A stretch of DNA of 6,187 nucleotides from contig DOCI01000283.1 in the NCBI GenBank assembly GCA_003503535.1, forward strand, positions 30,970-37,156, written 5' to 3'. Shown piece after piece: positions 1 through 6,187 of this stretch (position 1 is its first letter; the number at the start of each line of letters is the position of its first letter). The notes under the pieces were generated by a model, which was not told where the DNA came from, did no database searches, and worked only from the letters and a program-made list of their open reading frames with translations. Both the position numbers and the translations under genes were made by a program. The stretch comes from Planctomycetaceae bacterium. GTDB taxonomy: Bacteria > Planctomycetota > Planctomycetia > Planctomycetales > Planctomycetaceae.

Positions 1-2054
1 TCTGGGAATCGGAAATTGGGGGACGCTCGACACCGATCGTGATCAACGGTCGCGTCTATTTAAACTGCCGAACCAATGACGATGTGACCGATCCCGTTGA
101 AAAAGTTCACGCTCGTGAACAGGTTGTCTGCTGGGATGCCGAGACGGGCGAAGTTCTCTGGAAAGATGTGTTCAACGTTTTCCAGACAGACATTCCTGCC
201 CCTCGCGTCGGCTGGGCTTCCATGGTCGGCGATCCTGAAACCGGAAATGTTTATGTGCATTCGGTCAGCGGAATTTTCAAGTGCTACAATCCCGATGGAA
301 AAGTCCTCTGGCAGTATTCACTGTTTGAAGAATTCGGAAAGATCTCCGGCTACGGCGGACGAACTCAAACCCCCATTATCGATGAAGATCGCGTTATCGT
401 CAGTTTTCTTTGTCTGAACTGGGGAAAAACAGCTGCTCCTCCACCGAAACAAAGTTTTTATGCATTCGATAAAAAAACCGGTGCTCTGCAATGGGTTTCT
501 GCTCCTGGTGGGGCTCCACTCGATACAAACTACTCCTGTCCAATTGTGACCGTGATTGATGGCCAGCGGATGCTGATCGCCGGAAACGCTGACGGCGGGA
601 TCTACGGAATCAATGCTCGAACTGGTGAACCGATCTGGGGAGCCAAACTCTCTAAGCGTGGTTTGAATTCTTCACCGGTTGCAGACGGCAATCTCGTCTA
701 TATCTCCAACGGGGAAGACAACATCGATACGATTGAATTTGGTCGTGTGCAATGTTTCGATGCTTCAAAGACTGGCGACATTACAGAGTCAGGTTCCGTC
801 TGGCGTGTCGATGACATCAAAGCTGGATACGCCAGTCTGCTCGTGAAAGATGGCATTCTTTACGTCGTAACAGATACCGGAAAGCTGACCGCCTTCGATT
901 CCAGGAACGGCAACATCCTCTGGGAATACTCAATTGGAACTGTCGGAAAAGGGTCTCCCGTCTGGGCCGATGGCAAGCTGTATGTCATGGAAGTGAATGG
1001 AAACATTCATATCCTCAAGCCGAGTCGCGAAAAGTGCGAGAAGCTATTTCATACTCAGTTACTCGCCACCAAAGGGAGTGGATACGACGAAATTTATGGA
1101 TCACCTGCGATCGCCAATGGGAAAATTTATTTCTGTACTCGCGATCGATTGATCTGTGTGGGCAAGAAAGATCATGAAGTCACTTCTGATCCCGTTCCTG
1201 AGTTAGCCGCCGAAGATAGCGGCAGTGAAGAAGTCGCAACTCTGCGATTGATTCCTTACGAAGCACGCGTAACGGGCAGCGGTTCGATCGATTACGAACT
1301 GCGAGCCTATAACAAAAACGGTGTCTTCCTGAAGACGCTCGATTTTGAATTGACTCCAGACGAGAAACTGACCGCAGCCAAGGCTCAGGGAAGTAAATTG
1401 GTTCTGGAAGGAGCTGACAAGGAGCAGTCTGGACTTGTCACTGCTAAAGCCGGCGATTTAACCACGACCGCTCGCGTCCGCTATTTCCCCGAGGGGAACT
1501 GGAAATGGGATTTCGAAGGTTACACCGAAAAACAAGTTCCTGCGACTTGGGTGAATTCTTTCCTGAAGTTGAAGCCGTTTGAAGTGGATGGTCAGACTGC
1601 GATGATCAACTCTACTGATAAAGGTCGTCCTTCTGTTTACATGTGGCTGGGTCCACCAGAAATGACCGGGTATACGATGCAGGCGGATGTCCTGATGAAG
1701 GAATCCCGTCGTCAGTTGCCAGGTATTGGTCTGACTGTTCAGCGATACAACTTCATCCTGAAAGGCAACTATGGCAAAATTGCCATTCAAAGCTGGGCAC
1801 CTCACCTGCGGATGGCCAAGGAAGAAAAATTCCGGTCGGATCCGGACGTCTGGTACACGATGAAATGCAAAGTCGAAATCAAGGACGGCGAGGCTCACGT
1901 GCTGGGTAAGGTCTGGGAACGCGATAAAGAGGAACCAGCCGAGTGGACTATTGAAGCGGTCGATCCTCATCCGAATGAAAATGGCAGCCCGGGGATTTAC
2001 ATCTATTCGATGGCTGACTCGATGATCGACAATGTTTCTGTGACTCAAGAATAA
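1..2054 (+). CDS. PQQ-like beta-propeller protein with Ig-like and C-terminal jelly-roll domains (5' partial)
   Basis: The frame is open to the left edge (first full codon at position 3), and the residues before the GTG at 39 already read as a propeller strand ([15 protein letters not shown]). That GTG is therefore an internal valine and the true start lies outside the window. Blade motifs of the [AC]-x-D-x-x-T-G-x-x-x-W type recur at 129-161 ([11 protein letters not shown]), 282-311, 462-494, 606-638, 753-803 (longer variant) and 891-923, with GSPxxANGKIY strands between them; the propeller ends near 1166. A short acidic linker follows, then an Ig-like beta segment (about 1233-1496). The last region (about 1497-2051) ends in [17 protein letters not shown], which resembles the closing strands of DUF1080/laminin-G-like jelly rolls. 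The propeller family is usually exported, but the signal peptide is not visible here. Cofactor, ligand and enzymatic activity are unknown. It is the likely first visible gene of a unit with the next propeller gene 92 nt downstream. The propeller call is firm; the two C-terminal domain calls are inferences from strand pattern. Confidence 0.9.
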   Translation, partial: WESEIGGRSTPIVINGRVYLNCRTNDDVTDPVEKVHAREQVVCWDAETGEVLWKDVFNVFQTDIPAPRVGWASMVGDPETGNVYVHSVSGIFKCYNPDGKVLWQYSLFEEFGKISGYGGRTQTPIIDEDRVIVSFLCLNWGKTAAPPPKQSFYAFDKKTGALQWVSAPGGAPLDTNYSCPIVTVIDGQRMLIAGNADGGIYGINARTGEPIWGAKLSKRGLNSSPVADGNLVYISNGEDNIDTIEFGRVQCFDASKTGDITESGSVWRVDDIKAGYASLLVKDGILYVVTDTGKLTAFDSRNGNILWEYSIGTVGKGSPVWADGKLYVMEVNGNIHILKPSREKCEKLFHTQLLATKGSGYDEIYGSPAIANGKIYFCTRDRLICVGKKDHEVTSDPVPELAAEDSGSEEVATLRLIPYEARVTGSGSIDYELRAYNKNGVFLKTLDFELTPDEKLTAAKAQGSKLVLEGADKEQSGLVTAKAGDLTTTARVRYFPEGNWKWDFEGYTEKQVPATWVNSFLKLKPFEVDGQTAMINSTDKGRPSVYMWLGPPEMTGYTMQADVLMKESRRQLPGIGLTVQRYNFILKGNYGKIAIQSWAPHLRMAKEEKFRSDPDVWYTMKCKVEIKDGEAHVLGKVWERDKEEPAEWTIEAVDPHPNENGSPGIYIYSMADSMIDNVSVTQE

Positions 2055-2068
2055 TCACTCAAGAATAC
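2041..2068 (+). repeat. 14-bp direct repeat across a stop codon
   Basis: ACTCAAGAATA occurs at 2043-2053 and again at 2057-2067, a period of 14 bp with 12 of 14 positions matching over the two units. The first copy carries the end of the upstream gene, including most of its TAA stop. It looks like a small tandem duplication; no function is implied. Confidence 0.5.
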
Positions 2069-2087
2069 TCAACTCATAAAATACGAC

Positions 2088-2121
2088 CGGCTCTCCCCTT
2101 TCATCAAATGCAAGGGGGCCG
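2088..2121 (+). promoter_or_regulatory. GC-rich hairpin in the leader of the second propeller gene
   Basis: CCCCTT (2095-2100) pairs with AAGGGG (2112-2117), extended by a T-G wobble (2094/2118) and, across a three-base bulge, by CGG (2088-2090) with CCG (2119-2121). The loop is 2101-2111. No T-run follows, so it is not a standard intrinsic terminator. It sits between two probably co-transcribed genes and 13 nt before the ribosome binding site, and could stabilise the downstream message or reduce read-through. The pairing is seen by eye only; the function is a guess. Confidence 0.4.
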
Positions 2122-2133
2122 AACCTTACTCAA

Positions 2134-2140
2134 AAGGAAG
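2134..2140 (+). promoter_or_regulatory. Ribosome binding site that fixes the start at 2147
   Basis: AAGGAAG lies 6 nt before the ATG at 2147. The in-frame ATG at 2108 has no such sequence, lies in the loop of the preceding hairpin, and would add 13 residues (including R, K, R, K) ahead of an already complete signal sequence. The start at 2147 is preferred. Confidence 0.7.
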
Positions 2141-2146
2141 ATACTC

Positions 2147-4087
2147 ATGATTCAATGGTCTTGGAAAACCATTTCCTACCGACTTGCACTGGGGCTTATG
2201 TTTGCCTCACTGACAGTCTGGAGCAGCGGCTGCCAGGAAAAGCCGAAACCTGTTGCGAGCGATCCCGATAAAGGCATGGAAGACCATGATCACGATCATG
2301 ATCATGAAGAAGGAGACCATGACCATGATGGTGATCACGACCACGGCGACCACGAACACGAAGAGGAAATGAAGCCCGCAACGGCGTCTCCTGCTCCTGA
2401 AACAACAACAGAAACTCCAGCACCTCCTGAGAAAAGTACTGCCAAGCCGGAAATGAAAACTCCTCCGGTCGCTGCACCTGAAACTCCGGAAGCAAATGCC
2501 AAACCAGCAGGCACTACAACCGAAGCTAAACCTTCTGCTGCTGCCACTGCACCAAAAATGGAACTGGCAAAAGCTGATGCAAAACCTGCAGAAACCAAAC
2601 CTGCAGACGCAAAGCCAGCAGCCGCAAACGGAACAGTTGCTGGCGACTGGCCGATGTGGGGTGGTGATCCAACCCGTAACATGGTAAATAAAACGACGGG
2701 TGTTTCACTCGACTTTGAGCCAGCTCTTGAAGTTGAAGATGGTAAAAATCTGATCTTCACCGCTCGACTCGGTTCCCAGACCTACGGCAATCCTGTCGTA
2801 GCCAATGGCAAGGTTCTTGTCGGGACCAATAACGGCGGGGAATATCGTCCTCAGCACGAAGGTGATCGGGGAGTCGTACTTTGTTTCGATGACAAGACAG
2901 GAGAGTTCCTCTGGCAGCTGACTCGCGAAAAACTTCCTCAGGGACGTGTCAACGACTGGCCAGAGCAGGGGATCTGTTCAACTCCTATTGTTGAAGACAA
3001 CAAAGTTTATCTGGCGACCAACCGCTGCGAAGTGATGTGTCTTGATCTGGATGGCTTTCTTGATGATGAGAACGATGGTGTCTACACCGAAGAAGTCGAT
3101 CATGAAAAACAGGATGCCGACATTATCTGGTCTCTCGACATGATTGAGGAACTCGGAGTCTTTCCTCACAACCTGGCAACCAGTTCTCCAGTGATTCATG
3201 GCGACTACCTGTTCCTCGTCACCTCCAATGGTGTCGATGAAGCTCATCTGGAAATTCCTTCTCCACGAGCTCCAAGCTTCCTGTGTATCAATAAGAACAC
3301 TGGCGAAGTTGTCTGGGAATCGAATGAGCCATTCGATCAGATTCTGCACGGTCAATGGTCTTCACCAGCGATTGGCGAAGTCAATGGCGTGACTCAGGTT
3401 TATATGCCTGGTGGAGATGGCTGGTTGTATGCCTTCGATATCACTTCAGGTGAAATCATCTGGAAGTTCGATTTGAATCCGAAAGATTCCAAATGGGAAC
3501 TGGGCGGACGCGGAACCCGCAACGCTTTGATCTCAACTCCCGTTTTCCTTGATAACAGTGTTGTTCTCTCTGTCGGACAGGACCCGGAACACGGCGAAGG
3601 GGTCGGACACATTTACCGGATTGATGCGACCAAAAAAGGAGATGTCTCTCCGGTCACACCAGAAAATGCACCGAATCCCAATTCCGGACAAATCTGGCAT
3701 TTTGGTGGTGTCGATGAAGATGGTTCGATCACAGGCCGAAAGGGAGATTTGATCTATCGCAGAACAATTTCAACGGTCGCCATTCATGATGGTCTCGTCT
3801 ACGCACCAGACTTGAGTGGCTTCCTGCACTGCCTCGATTTCAAAACAGGCGAGCAGTACTGGGAATACGATGCCTTCGCAGCGATCTGGGGTTCACCCAT
3901 GGTTGTCGATGGTAAGGTTTTCCTGGGCGATGAAGATGGCGATCTCGTCGTTCTTAAAGAAGGCAAGGAAGAAGAAGTTCTCGCTGAGATCCTTTTCGAC
4001 TCTTCGATCTACAGTACCCCGACAATTGCGAACGGCAAAATTTATGTAGCCGATCGTTCTCGACTGTACTGTTTTAAAATTAACTAA
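2147..4087 (+). CDS. Predicted lipoprotein: His/Asp-rich tract, Ala/Pro linker, PQQ-like beta-propeller
   Basis: The 646-residue protein starts at the ATG served by AAGGAAG. Residues 1-28 form a signal sequence (hydrophobic 13-25) ending WSSG-C29. This is an imperfect lipobox, since -3 is Ser rather than Leu/Val, but the Cys followed by a polar low-complexity tail suggests lipidation. Residues 46-75 are a His/Asp/Glu tract with ten histidines, a likely metal-binding segment. Residues 76-163 are an Ala/Pro/Lys/Thr linker. From about 168 (DWPMWGGD) to the end runs a propeller with blade motifs at C246 ([11 protein letters not shown]), C380 ([11 protein letters not shown]), A429 ([11 protein letters not shown]) and C562 ([11 protein letters not shown]). 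An acidic [12 protein letters not shown] insertion (300-311) resembles a calcium-binding loop; C277, C294 and C298 lie close together. Motifs such as [12 protein letters not shown] and [12 protein letters not shown] match, from memory, a planctomycete PQQ/BamB-like family of unknown function. I see no hallmark of PQQ-dependent dehydrogenases. The protein is probably anchored outside the cytoplasmic membrane, with the propeller held away on the linker. Confidence 0.9.
   Translation: MIQWSWKTISYRLALGLMFASLTVWSSGCQEKPKPVASDPDKGMEDHDHDHDHEEGDHDHDGDHDHGDHEHEEEMKPATASPAPETTTETPAPPEKSTAKPEMKTPPVAAPETPEANAKPAGTTTEAKPSAAATAPKMELAKADAKPAETKPADAKPAAANGTVAGDWPMWGGDPTRNMVNKTTGVSLDFEPALEVEDGKNLIFTARLGSQTYGNPVVANGKVLVGTNNGGEYRPQHEGDRGVVLCFDDKTGEFLWQLTREKLPQGRVNDWPEQGICSTPIVEDNKVYLATNRCEVMCLDLDGFLDDENDGVYTEEVDHEKQDADIIWSLDMIEELGVFPHNLATSSPVIHGDYLFLVTSNGVDEAHLEIPSPRAPSFLCINKNTGEVVWESNEPFDQILHGQWSSPAIGEVNGVTQVYMPGGDGWLYAFDITSGEIIWKFDLNPKDSKWELGGRGTRNALISTPVFLDNSVVLSVGQDPEHGEGVGHIYRIDATKKGDVSPVTPENAPNPNSGQIWHFGGVDEDGSITGRKGDLIYRRTISTVAIHDGLVYAPDLSGFLHCLDFKTGEQYWEYDAFAAIWGSPMVVDGKVFLGDEDGDLVVLKEGKEEEVLAEILFDSSIYSTPTIANGKIYVADRSRLYCFKIN
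2282..2368 (+). repeat. Coding tract of GAY-CAY repeats (His/Asp-rich)
   Basis: Within the lipoprotein gene, Asp-His dipeptide codons recur to give DHDHDHDH, then [18 protein letters not shown] and EEE (residues 46-74). The GAT/GAC and CAT/CAC codons are mixed, so the repeat is stronger in protein than in DNA and looks maintained by selection rather than by recent slippage. Such tracts are known in metal transporters and metal chaperones, where the histidines bind zinc, nickel or copper; a similar role here is inferred. Confidence 0.75.
2372..2635 (+). repeat. Low-complexity Ala/Pro/Lys/Thr linker coding region
   Basis: This encodes residues 76-163 of the lipoprotein, an extended spacer rich in A, P, K, T and E. 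A local DNA repeat, AAACCTGCAGA, occurs at 2582-2592 and 2597-2607 (period 15) and encodes [13 protein letters not shown]. The composition is typical of tethers that cross a cell-wall or periplasmic distance. It also causes a long, spurious open frame on the opposite strand. Confidence 0.7.
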
Positions 4088-4104
4088 AGATGACTGAATT
4101 TTAG

Positions 4105-4139
4105 ACAGCTGCCCGGTTCTGCCTGGCAGCTGTTTTTTT
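4105..4139 (+). terminator. Rho-independent terminator of the propeller unit
   Basis: ACAGCTGCC (4105-4113) pairs perfectly with GGCAGCTGT (4125-4133). Across one C-T mismatch the stem extends by GG/CC (4115-4116 with 4122-4123), leaving a TTCTG loop. Seven T residues follow (4133-4139). It lies 17 nt after the stop codon of the lipoprotein gene and should end the message there. It ends only 28 nt before the next start codon. Confidence 0.92.
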
Positions 4140-4154
4140 GCTCACACAGACAAC

Positions 4155-4160
4155 AAGGAA
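4155..4160 (+). promoter_or_regulatory. Ribosome binding site of the ThuA-like gene
   Basis: AAGGAA lies 7 nt before the ATG at 4168. It decides against the in-frame TTG at 4138, which overlaps the terminator T-run and would put ten polar residues before the signal peptide. Confidence 0.75.
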
Positions 4161-4167
4161 ACCAGAT

Positions 4168-5061
4168 ATGTCGATGCGAATTTTATCCCTCATGTTGATT
4201 GGTATGAGCCTGGGAGTGATATCCAGTTCCACTCAAGCAGAGGAAAAGAAACTCTCCGTGCTGCTGGTCGATGGTCAGAACAATCATAACTGGGCTGTCA
4301 CTTCGCCCATTATCGTAGACATTCTGGAGTCGACGAATCGGTTCAAAGTCGAACGGGCAACTTCTCCCGCTAAGGGTGAGGATCTCTCGGGCTTTCGGCC
4401 CAACTTTTCCGCGTACGATGTCGTTGTTTCCAACTACAACGGAGAATTGTGGCCGGAACAAACCCGCAAAGAGTTTGTCGATTACGTCATGAATGGCGGC
4501 GGTTTTGTTTCCGTCCACGCGGCTAACAATGCCTTTTCCCAATGGCCAGAATACAATCTAATGATTGGCGTTGGCGGCTGGGGTGGAAGGAATGAGAATT
4601 CAGGCCCTTATATTCGTTTTCGCGATGATAAAATGATTCTTGATGAATCCCCGGGAAGAGGCGGCAGCCACGGTTCCCGACACGAATTTGTCGTGACGAC
4701 ATTCGATGAAGATCATCCGATCATGAAAGGCCTGCCTTCTGCCTGGATGCACTCTGAAGACGAACTTTACGATCGCCTTCGCGGCCCTGCCCGTAATCTG
4801 CATGTGCTCGCGACGGCCTATTCCGATCCCGAAACGCGTGGCTCCGGGGAAATTGAACCGATGCTGATGGTTCTCGAACACAAAAAAGGACGCGTCTTCC
4901 ATACGGTATTGGGACACGATCCAACGGCCATGAGTTGCATCGGATTCCAGACAACGCTGCAACGCGGCACCGAATGGGCGGCAACCGGCAAAGTCACTTT
5001 GACGGAGGTTCCCAAAAACTTCCCGACTGCAACCGAATGTAAAACCCGCACCTTCGAATAA
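4168..5061 (+). CDS. Secreted ThuA-domain protein (class I glutamine amidotransferase-like fold)
   Basis: The 297-residue protein begins with a Sec signal peptide (MSMR then a hydrophobic core to about residue 20; likely cleavage after TQA24). The mature part starts with [15 protein letters not shown] (28-42), the first strand and HNW turn of ThuA-like proteins. It continues with [10 protein letters not shown] (83-92), the elbow region [14 protein letters not shown] (110-123), HPIMKGLP (183-190), WMHSEDELY (193-201) and a late [10 protein letters not shown] (G249-H250-D251). In true amidotransferases the elbow holds a nucleophilic Cys; here it is VHAAN, as is usual for ThuA proteins, so glutaminase activity is not expected. 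The founding member works with ThuB in trehalose breakdown in Sinorhizobium, and many relatives are linked to sugar handling. The substrate of this protein is not deducible. Length fits a single-domain family member. Its stop overlaps the start of the following membrane-protein gene. Confidence 0.9.
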   Translation: MSMRILSLMLIGMSLGVISSSTQAEEKKLSVLLVDGQNNHNWAVTSPIIVDILESTNRFKVERATSPAKGEDLSGFRPNFSAYDVVVSNYNGELWPEQTRKEFVDYVMNGGGFVSVHAANNAFSQWPEYNLMIGVGGWGGRNENSGPYIRFRDDKMILDESPGRGGSHGSRHEFVVTTFDEDHPIMKGLPSAWMHSEDELYDRLRGPARNLHVLATAYSDPETRGSGEIEPMLMVLEHKKGRVFHTVLGHDPTAMSCIGFQTTLQRGTEWAATGKVTLTEVPKNFPTATECKTRTFE

Positions 5062-5432
5062 TGGCAAATCAACAGGCAAACCAGGAACGATCGCAGCCTC
5101 CGTTTTCGCATGTGATGATCATGGCGATCCTCACGACGGTGAATCTGATGTTCGCGTTTCGTTTCTGGAGTCTGCTGCTGTTTCGAAGAGCCGATGATGG
5201 CTGGCCCTGTATTCCCTTTCTCGGCCTGCTGATCGGGCTTTCAATTGTCCTGTATCTGCTCTATCTGACACTGAAAAATCGCCCAGCTTTCCCAATAAGT
5301 GCTGTGATCATCCTGCTCTGCCTGATGAACGTCTTTATGGCAATCATCTCATTCTGTGTACTTATGACAGTCGGGATTAACGGAGCAAATTTACCGGTCC
5401 CCGATTATTCTTTGCCTCAGGAATCTCGCTGA
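5061..5432 (+). CDS. Small hypothetical membrane protein, three predicted transmembrane helices
   Basis: I do not recognise the family. The 123-residue product has a polar, Gln-rich N-terminus ([12 protein letters not shown]), then hydrophobic stretches at about 17-41 (with one Arg at 34), 50-71 and 78-104, and a short polar tail (LPVPDYSLPQESR). No catalytic motif is visible. By the positive-inside rule, RR at 42-43 and K72/R74 flank the middle helix on both sides, so orientation is unclear. The ATG shares its A with the TAA stop of the ThuA-like gene (TAATG), and there is no Shine-Dalgarno sequence before it, which together suggest translation by re-initiation after the upstream gene. It may be expressed in a fixed ratio with the ThuA-like protein; a physical link is speculative. 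No terminator is evident after it. Confidence 0.75.
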   Translation: MANQQANQERSQPPFSHVMIMAILTTVNLMFAFRFWSLLLFRRADDGWPCIPFLGLLIGLSIVLYLLYLTLKNRPAFPISAVIILLCLMNVFMAIISFCVLMTVGINGANLPVPDYSLPQESR

Positions 5433-5581
5433 ATCCTGGCATTTATGCATGAATAATCATAACACGAAGCGTCAGCGCGGGAACGGCTTGCAAAAAACAA
5501 TTGAGTTAAGCATACCTCTTCAATATCTTTGTGCCATCACACGTAAAGTAAGCCAGGTCTTGAGAGCAAGTCGCAGTTTCT
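5433..5581. other. Intergenic stretch with a possible dispersed repeat motif
   Basis: No gene is seen in these 149 nt. At 5465-5483 lies CGAAGCGTCAGCGCGGGAA, more GC-rich than its surroundings. From memory it resembles a motif of the form GAAGCGTCAGCGAGGGA that recurs between genes in planctomycete genomes; this could not be checked. Part of it can fold (AAGC 5467-5470 with GCTT 5486-5489) but only weakly. The rest is A/T-rich and unremarkable. Confidence 0.35.
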
Positions 5582-5764
5582 ATGGCCAATTCACGACGTC
5601 AATACTCAGTAGAATTTAAGCAGGAAGCGGTCAATTTGGTCACCTTGCAGTCCCACCCCCAATCGATGCGTAAGCCCTGTGCTGAAAGCCCTCCCGGATT
5701 GACACGCTTTCAGCCGACTGATAGCTTACCCGAAAAGCCAGCGGGGCTGTGGGAGGAACTTTGA
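5582..5764 (+). pseudogene. Decayed IS3/IS911-type transposase OrfA fragment
   Basis: The first 21 residues, including SRRQYSVEFKQEAVNLV, closely match the start of the helix-turn-helix domain of IS3-family OrfA proteins (HTH_Tnp_1 type), which bind the element ends. After Thr21 the similarity stops and a TGA ends the frame after 60 residues, whereas intact OrfA proteins are usually near 90-110. In the +1 frame, 5670-5693 reads VSPVLKAL, which could be the shifted second helix (families often have VxEAAKxL), pointing to frameshift decay. No OrfB with a DDE domain follows, and no convincing terminal inverted repeats were found. There is no clear ribosome binding site before the ATG. The transposase origin of the N-terminus is fairly secure; the exact IS family and the extent of the relic are not. 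Confidence 0.6.
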
Positions 5765-6187
5765 ATGCGGAATGAGTACGTTAGTTAAAGACTTATTCAA
5801 ACGTCACAAAAGCAAGCTTAAGAGTGTTTAATAGATCGCTGATCAGAGCAGGAGACTGTGGAGTGAAGGTAAGGGAATACAATGTACTCAGTGTTCTTCA
5901 AAAGATCCTTCGATGCTGTAATCGCCAGTCTGCTAATGATAATTCTTTAATCCGCCATTGGAATTTTCTAAGCACTCGTGCGGCTGAATTTCGGAGCTCC
6001 CGTCTTTTTTCTACAATAACGCACAGGAAAAGTTGGCAAAAGCTTTCACAGGGTAAAGTTTTGCAATATGAATTCGACTGTCGATGCCTCTGCAAAGCCT
6101 TTCTTGGATGAACTTCGGCTGACTAGAGCATTTTCAAAAATAAACTGCAGCGTAAGGCAGGAGCAAACTCAGTGTTTTAAGCCATTT
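5765..6187. other. Gene-poor 3' stretch with no convincing feature
   Basis: These 423 nt are visibly more A/T-rich than the genes to the left. Open frames present here (a 95-codon GTG frame at 5824-6111 on +, a 65-codon frame at 5898-6095 on -) overlap each other, have no ribosome binding site, are rich in Cys, Arg and Ser, and resemble no family I know. A short frame at 5772-5831 (MSTLVKDLFKRHKSK) directly follows the transposase relic and might be debris of the same insertion. I see no tRNA, terminator or repeat array. Confidence 0.5.

Noticed and set aside
1458..2048. Long open frame on the - strand (196 codons) opposite the first gene
   Set aside because: Fully antisense to a well-supported gene, with no recognisable family; explained by codon usage of the real gene.
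39..2054. GTG at 39 as the start of the first gene
   Set aside because: The frame is open to the left edge and the preceding codons ([12 protein letters not shown]) continue the same propeller strand.
2108..2146. ATG at 2108 as the start of the lipoprotein gene
   Set aside because: No ribosome binding site, located in a hairpin loop; the ATG at 2147 has AAGGAAG at good spacing and directly starts a signal sequence.
2335..2760. Open frame on the - strand (141 codons), rich in Gly, Ala, Val and Ser
   Set aside because: Arises from the Ala/Pro/Lys/Thr-rich linker of the lipoprotein gene on the other strand.
2147..4087. Quinoprotein alcohol dehydrogenase activity for the propeller
   Set aside because: Only the generic blade motif is seen; no adjacent Cys-Cys pair or other dehydrogenase hallmark is evident, so an enzymatic name would be unsupported.
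4138..4167. TTG at 4138 as the start of the ThuA-like gene
   Set aside because: Overlaps the terminator T-run; the ATG at 4168 has a good ribosome binding site and a clean signal peptide.
4600..5079. Open frame on the - strand (159 codons) opposite the ThuA-like gene
   Set aside because: Antisense shadow without family resemblance; the + strand gene has clear motifs throughout.
5437..5450. TGGCATTTATGCAT as a sigma-54 promoter
   Set aside because: The spacing between the GG and GC elements is two bases too short and the -12 element does not match.
5824..6111. 95-codon frame starting with GTG, and an overlapping 65-codon frame on the - strand
   Set aside because: No ribosome binding site, Cys/Arg/Ser-rich composition typical of noncoding translation, no recognisable motif.
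5573..6148. GCAGTTT (5573-5579) and AAACTGC (6142-6148) as terminal inverted repeats of an insertion
   Set aside because: Only seven bases match and flanking bases diverge; expected by chance over this length.

Overview
The window looks like a piece of a Planctomycetes chromosome, probably a Planctomycetaceae-type genome of moderate GC. This rests on recognition from memory: two adjacent PQQ-like beta-propeller proteins (one carrying motifs I associate with planctomycete paralogues, such as [12 protein letters not shown] and [12 protein letters not shown]), a secreted ThuA-domain protein, and export signals on the two genes whose starts are visible. All real genes are on the + strand. No RNA gene, CRISPR array or intact mobile element is visible.

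Layout: (1) 1-2054 is the 3' part of a large PQQ-like propeller protein with an Ig-like linker and a C-terminal jelly-roll-like domain; the reading frame is open to the left edge, so its start lies outside. (2) After a 92-nt gap containing a GC-rich hairpin, 2147-4087 encodes a predicted lipoprotein. It has a short His/Asp-rich tract, a long Ala/Pro/Lys/Thr linker, and a full PQQ-like propeller. (3) A strong intrinsic terminator (4105-4139) closes this unit. (4) 4168-5061 encodes a secreted ThuA-like (class I glutamine-amidotransferase fold) protein, followed with a 1-nt TAATG overlap by a 123-residue three-helix membrane protein (5061-5432). (5) 5433-6187 is gene-poor. It holds a GC-rich motif that may be a dispersed repeat, the decayed N-terminus of an IS3/IS911-type OrfA transposase (5582-5764), and about 420 nt with no convincing gene.

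How the genes may work together: genes 1 and 2 are probably co-transcribed and act outside the cytoplasm. The propellers lack recognisable quinoprotein dehydrogenase features, so a scaffold or binding role is as likely as catalysis. The jelly-roll domain of gene 1 and the ThuA protein both fit a loose carbohydrate-processing theme, but no substrate can be read from the sequence. The ThuA gene and the membrane-protein gene look translationally coupled.

Nothing here amounts to a clearly new system. The most unusual items are the metal-binding-like tract on the propeller lipoprotein, the terminator placed so close to the ThuA gene that no promoter fits between them, and the unexplained small membrane partner of ThuA.
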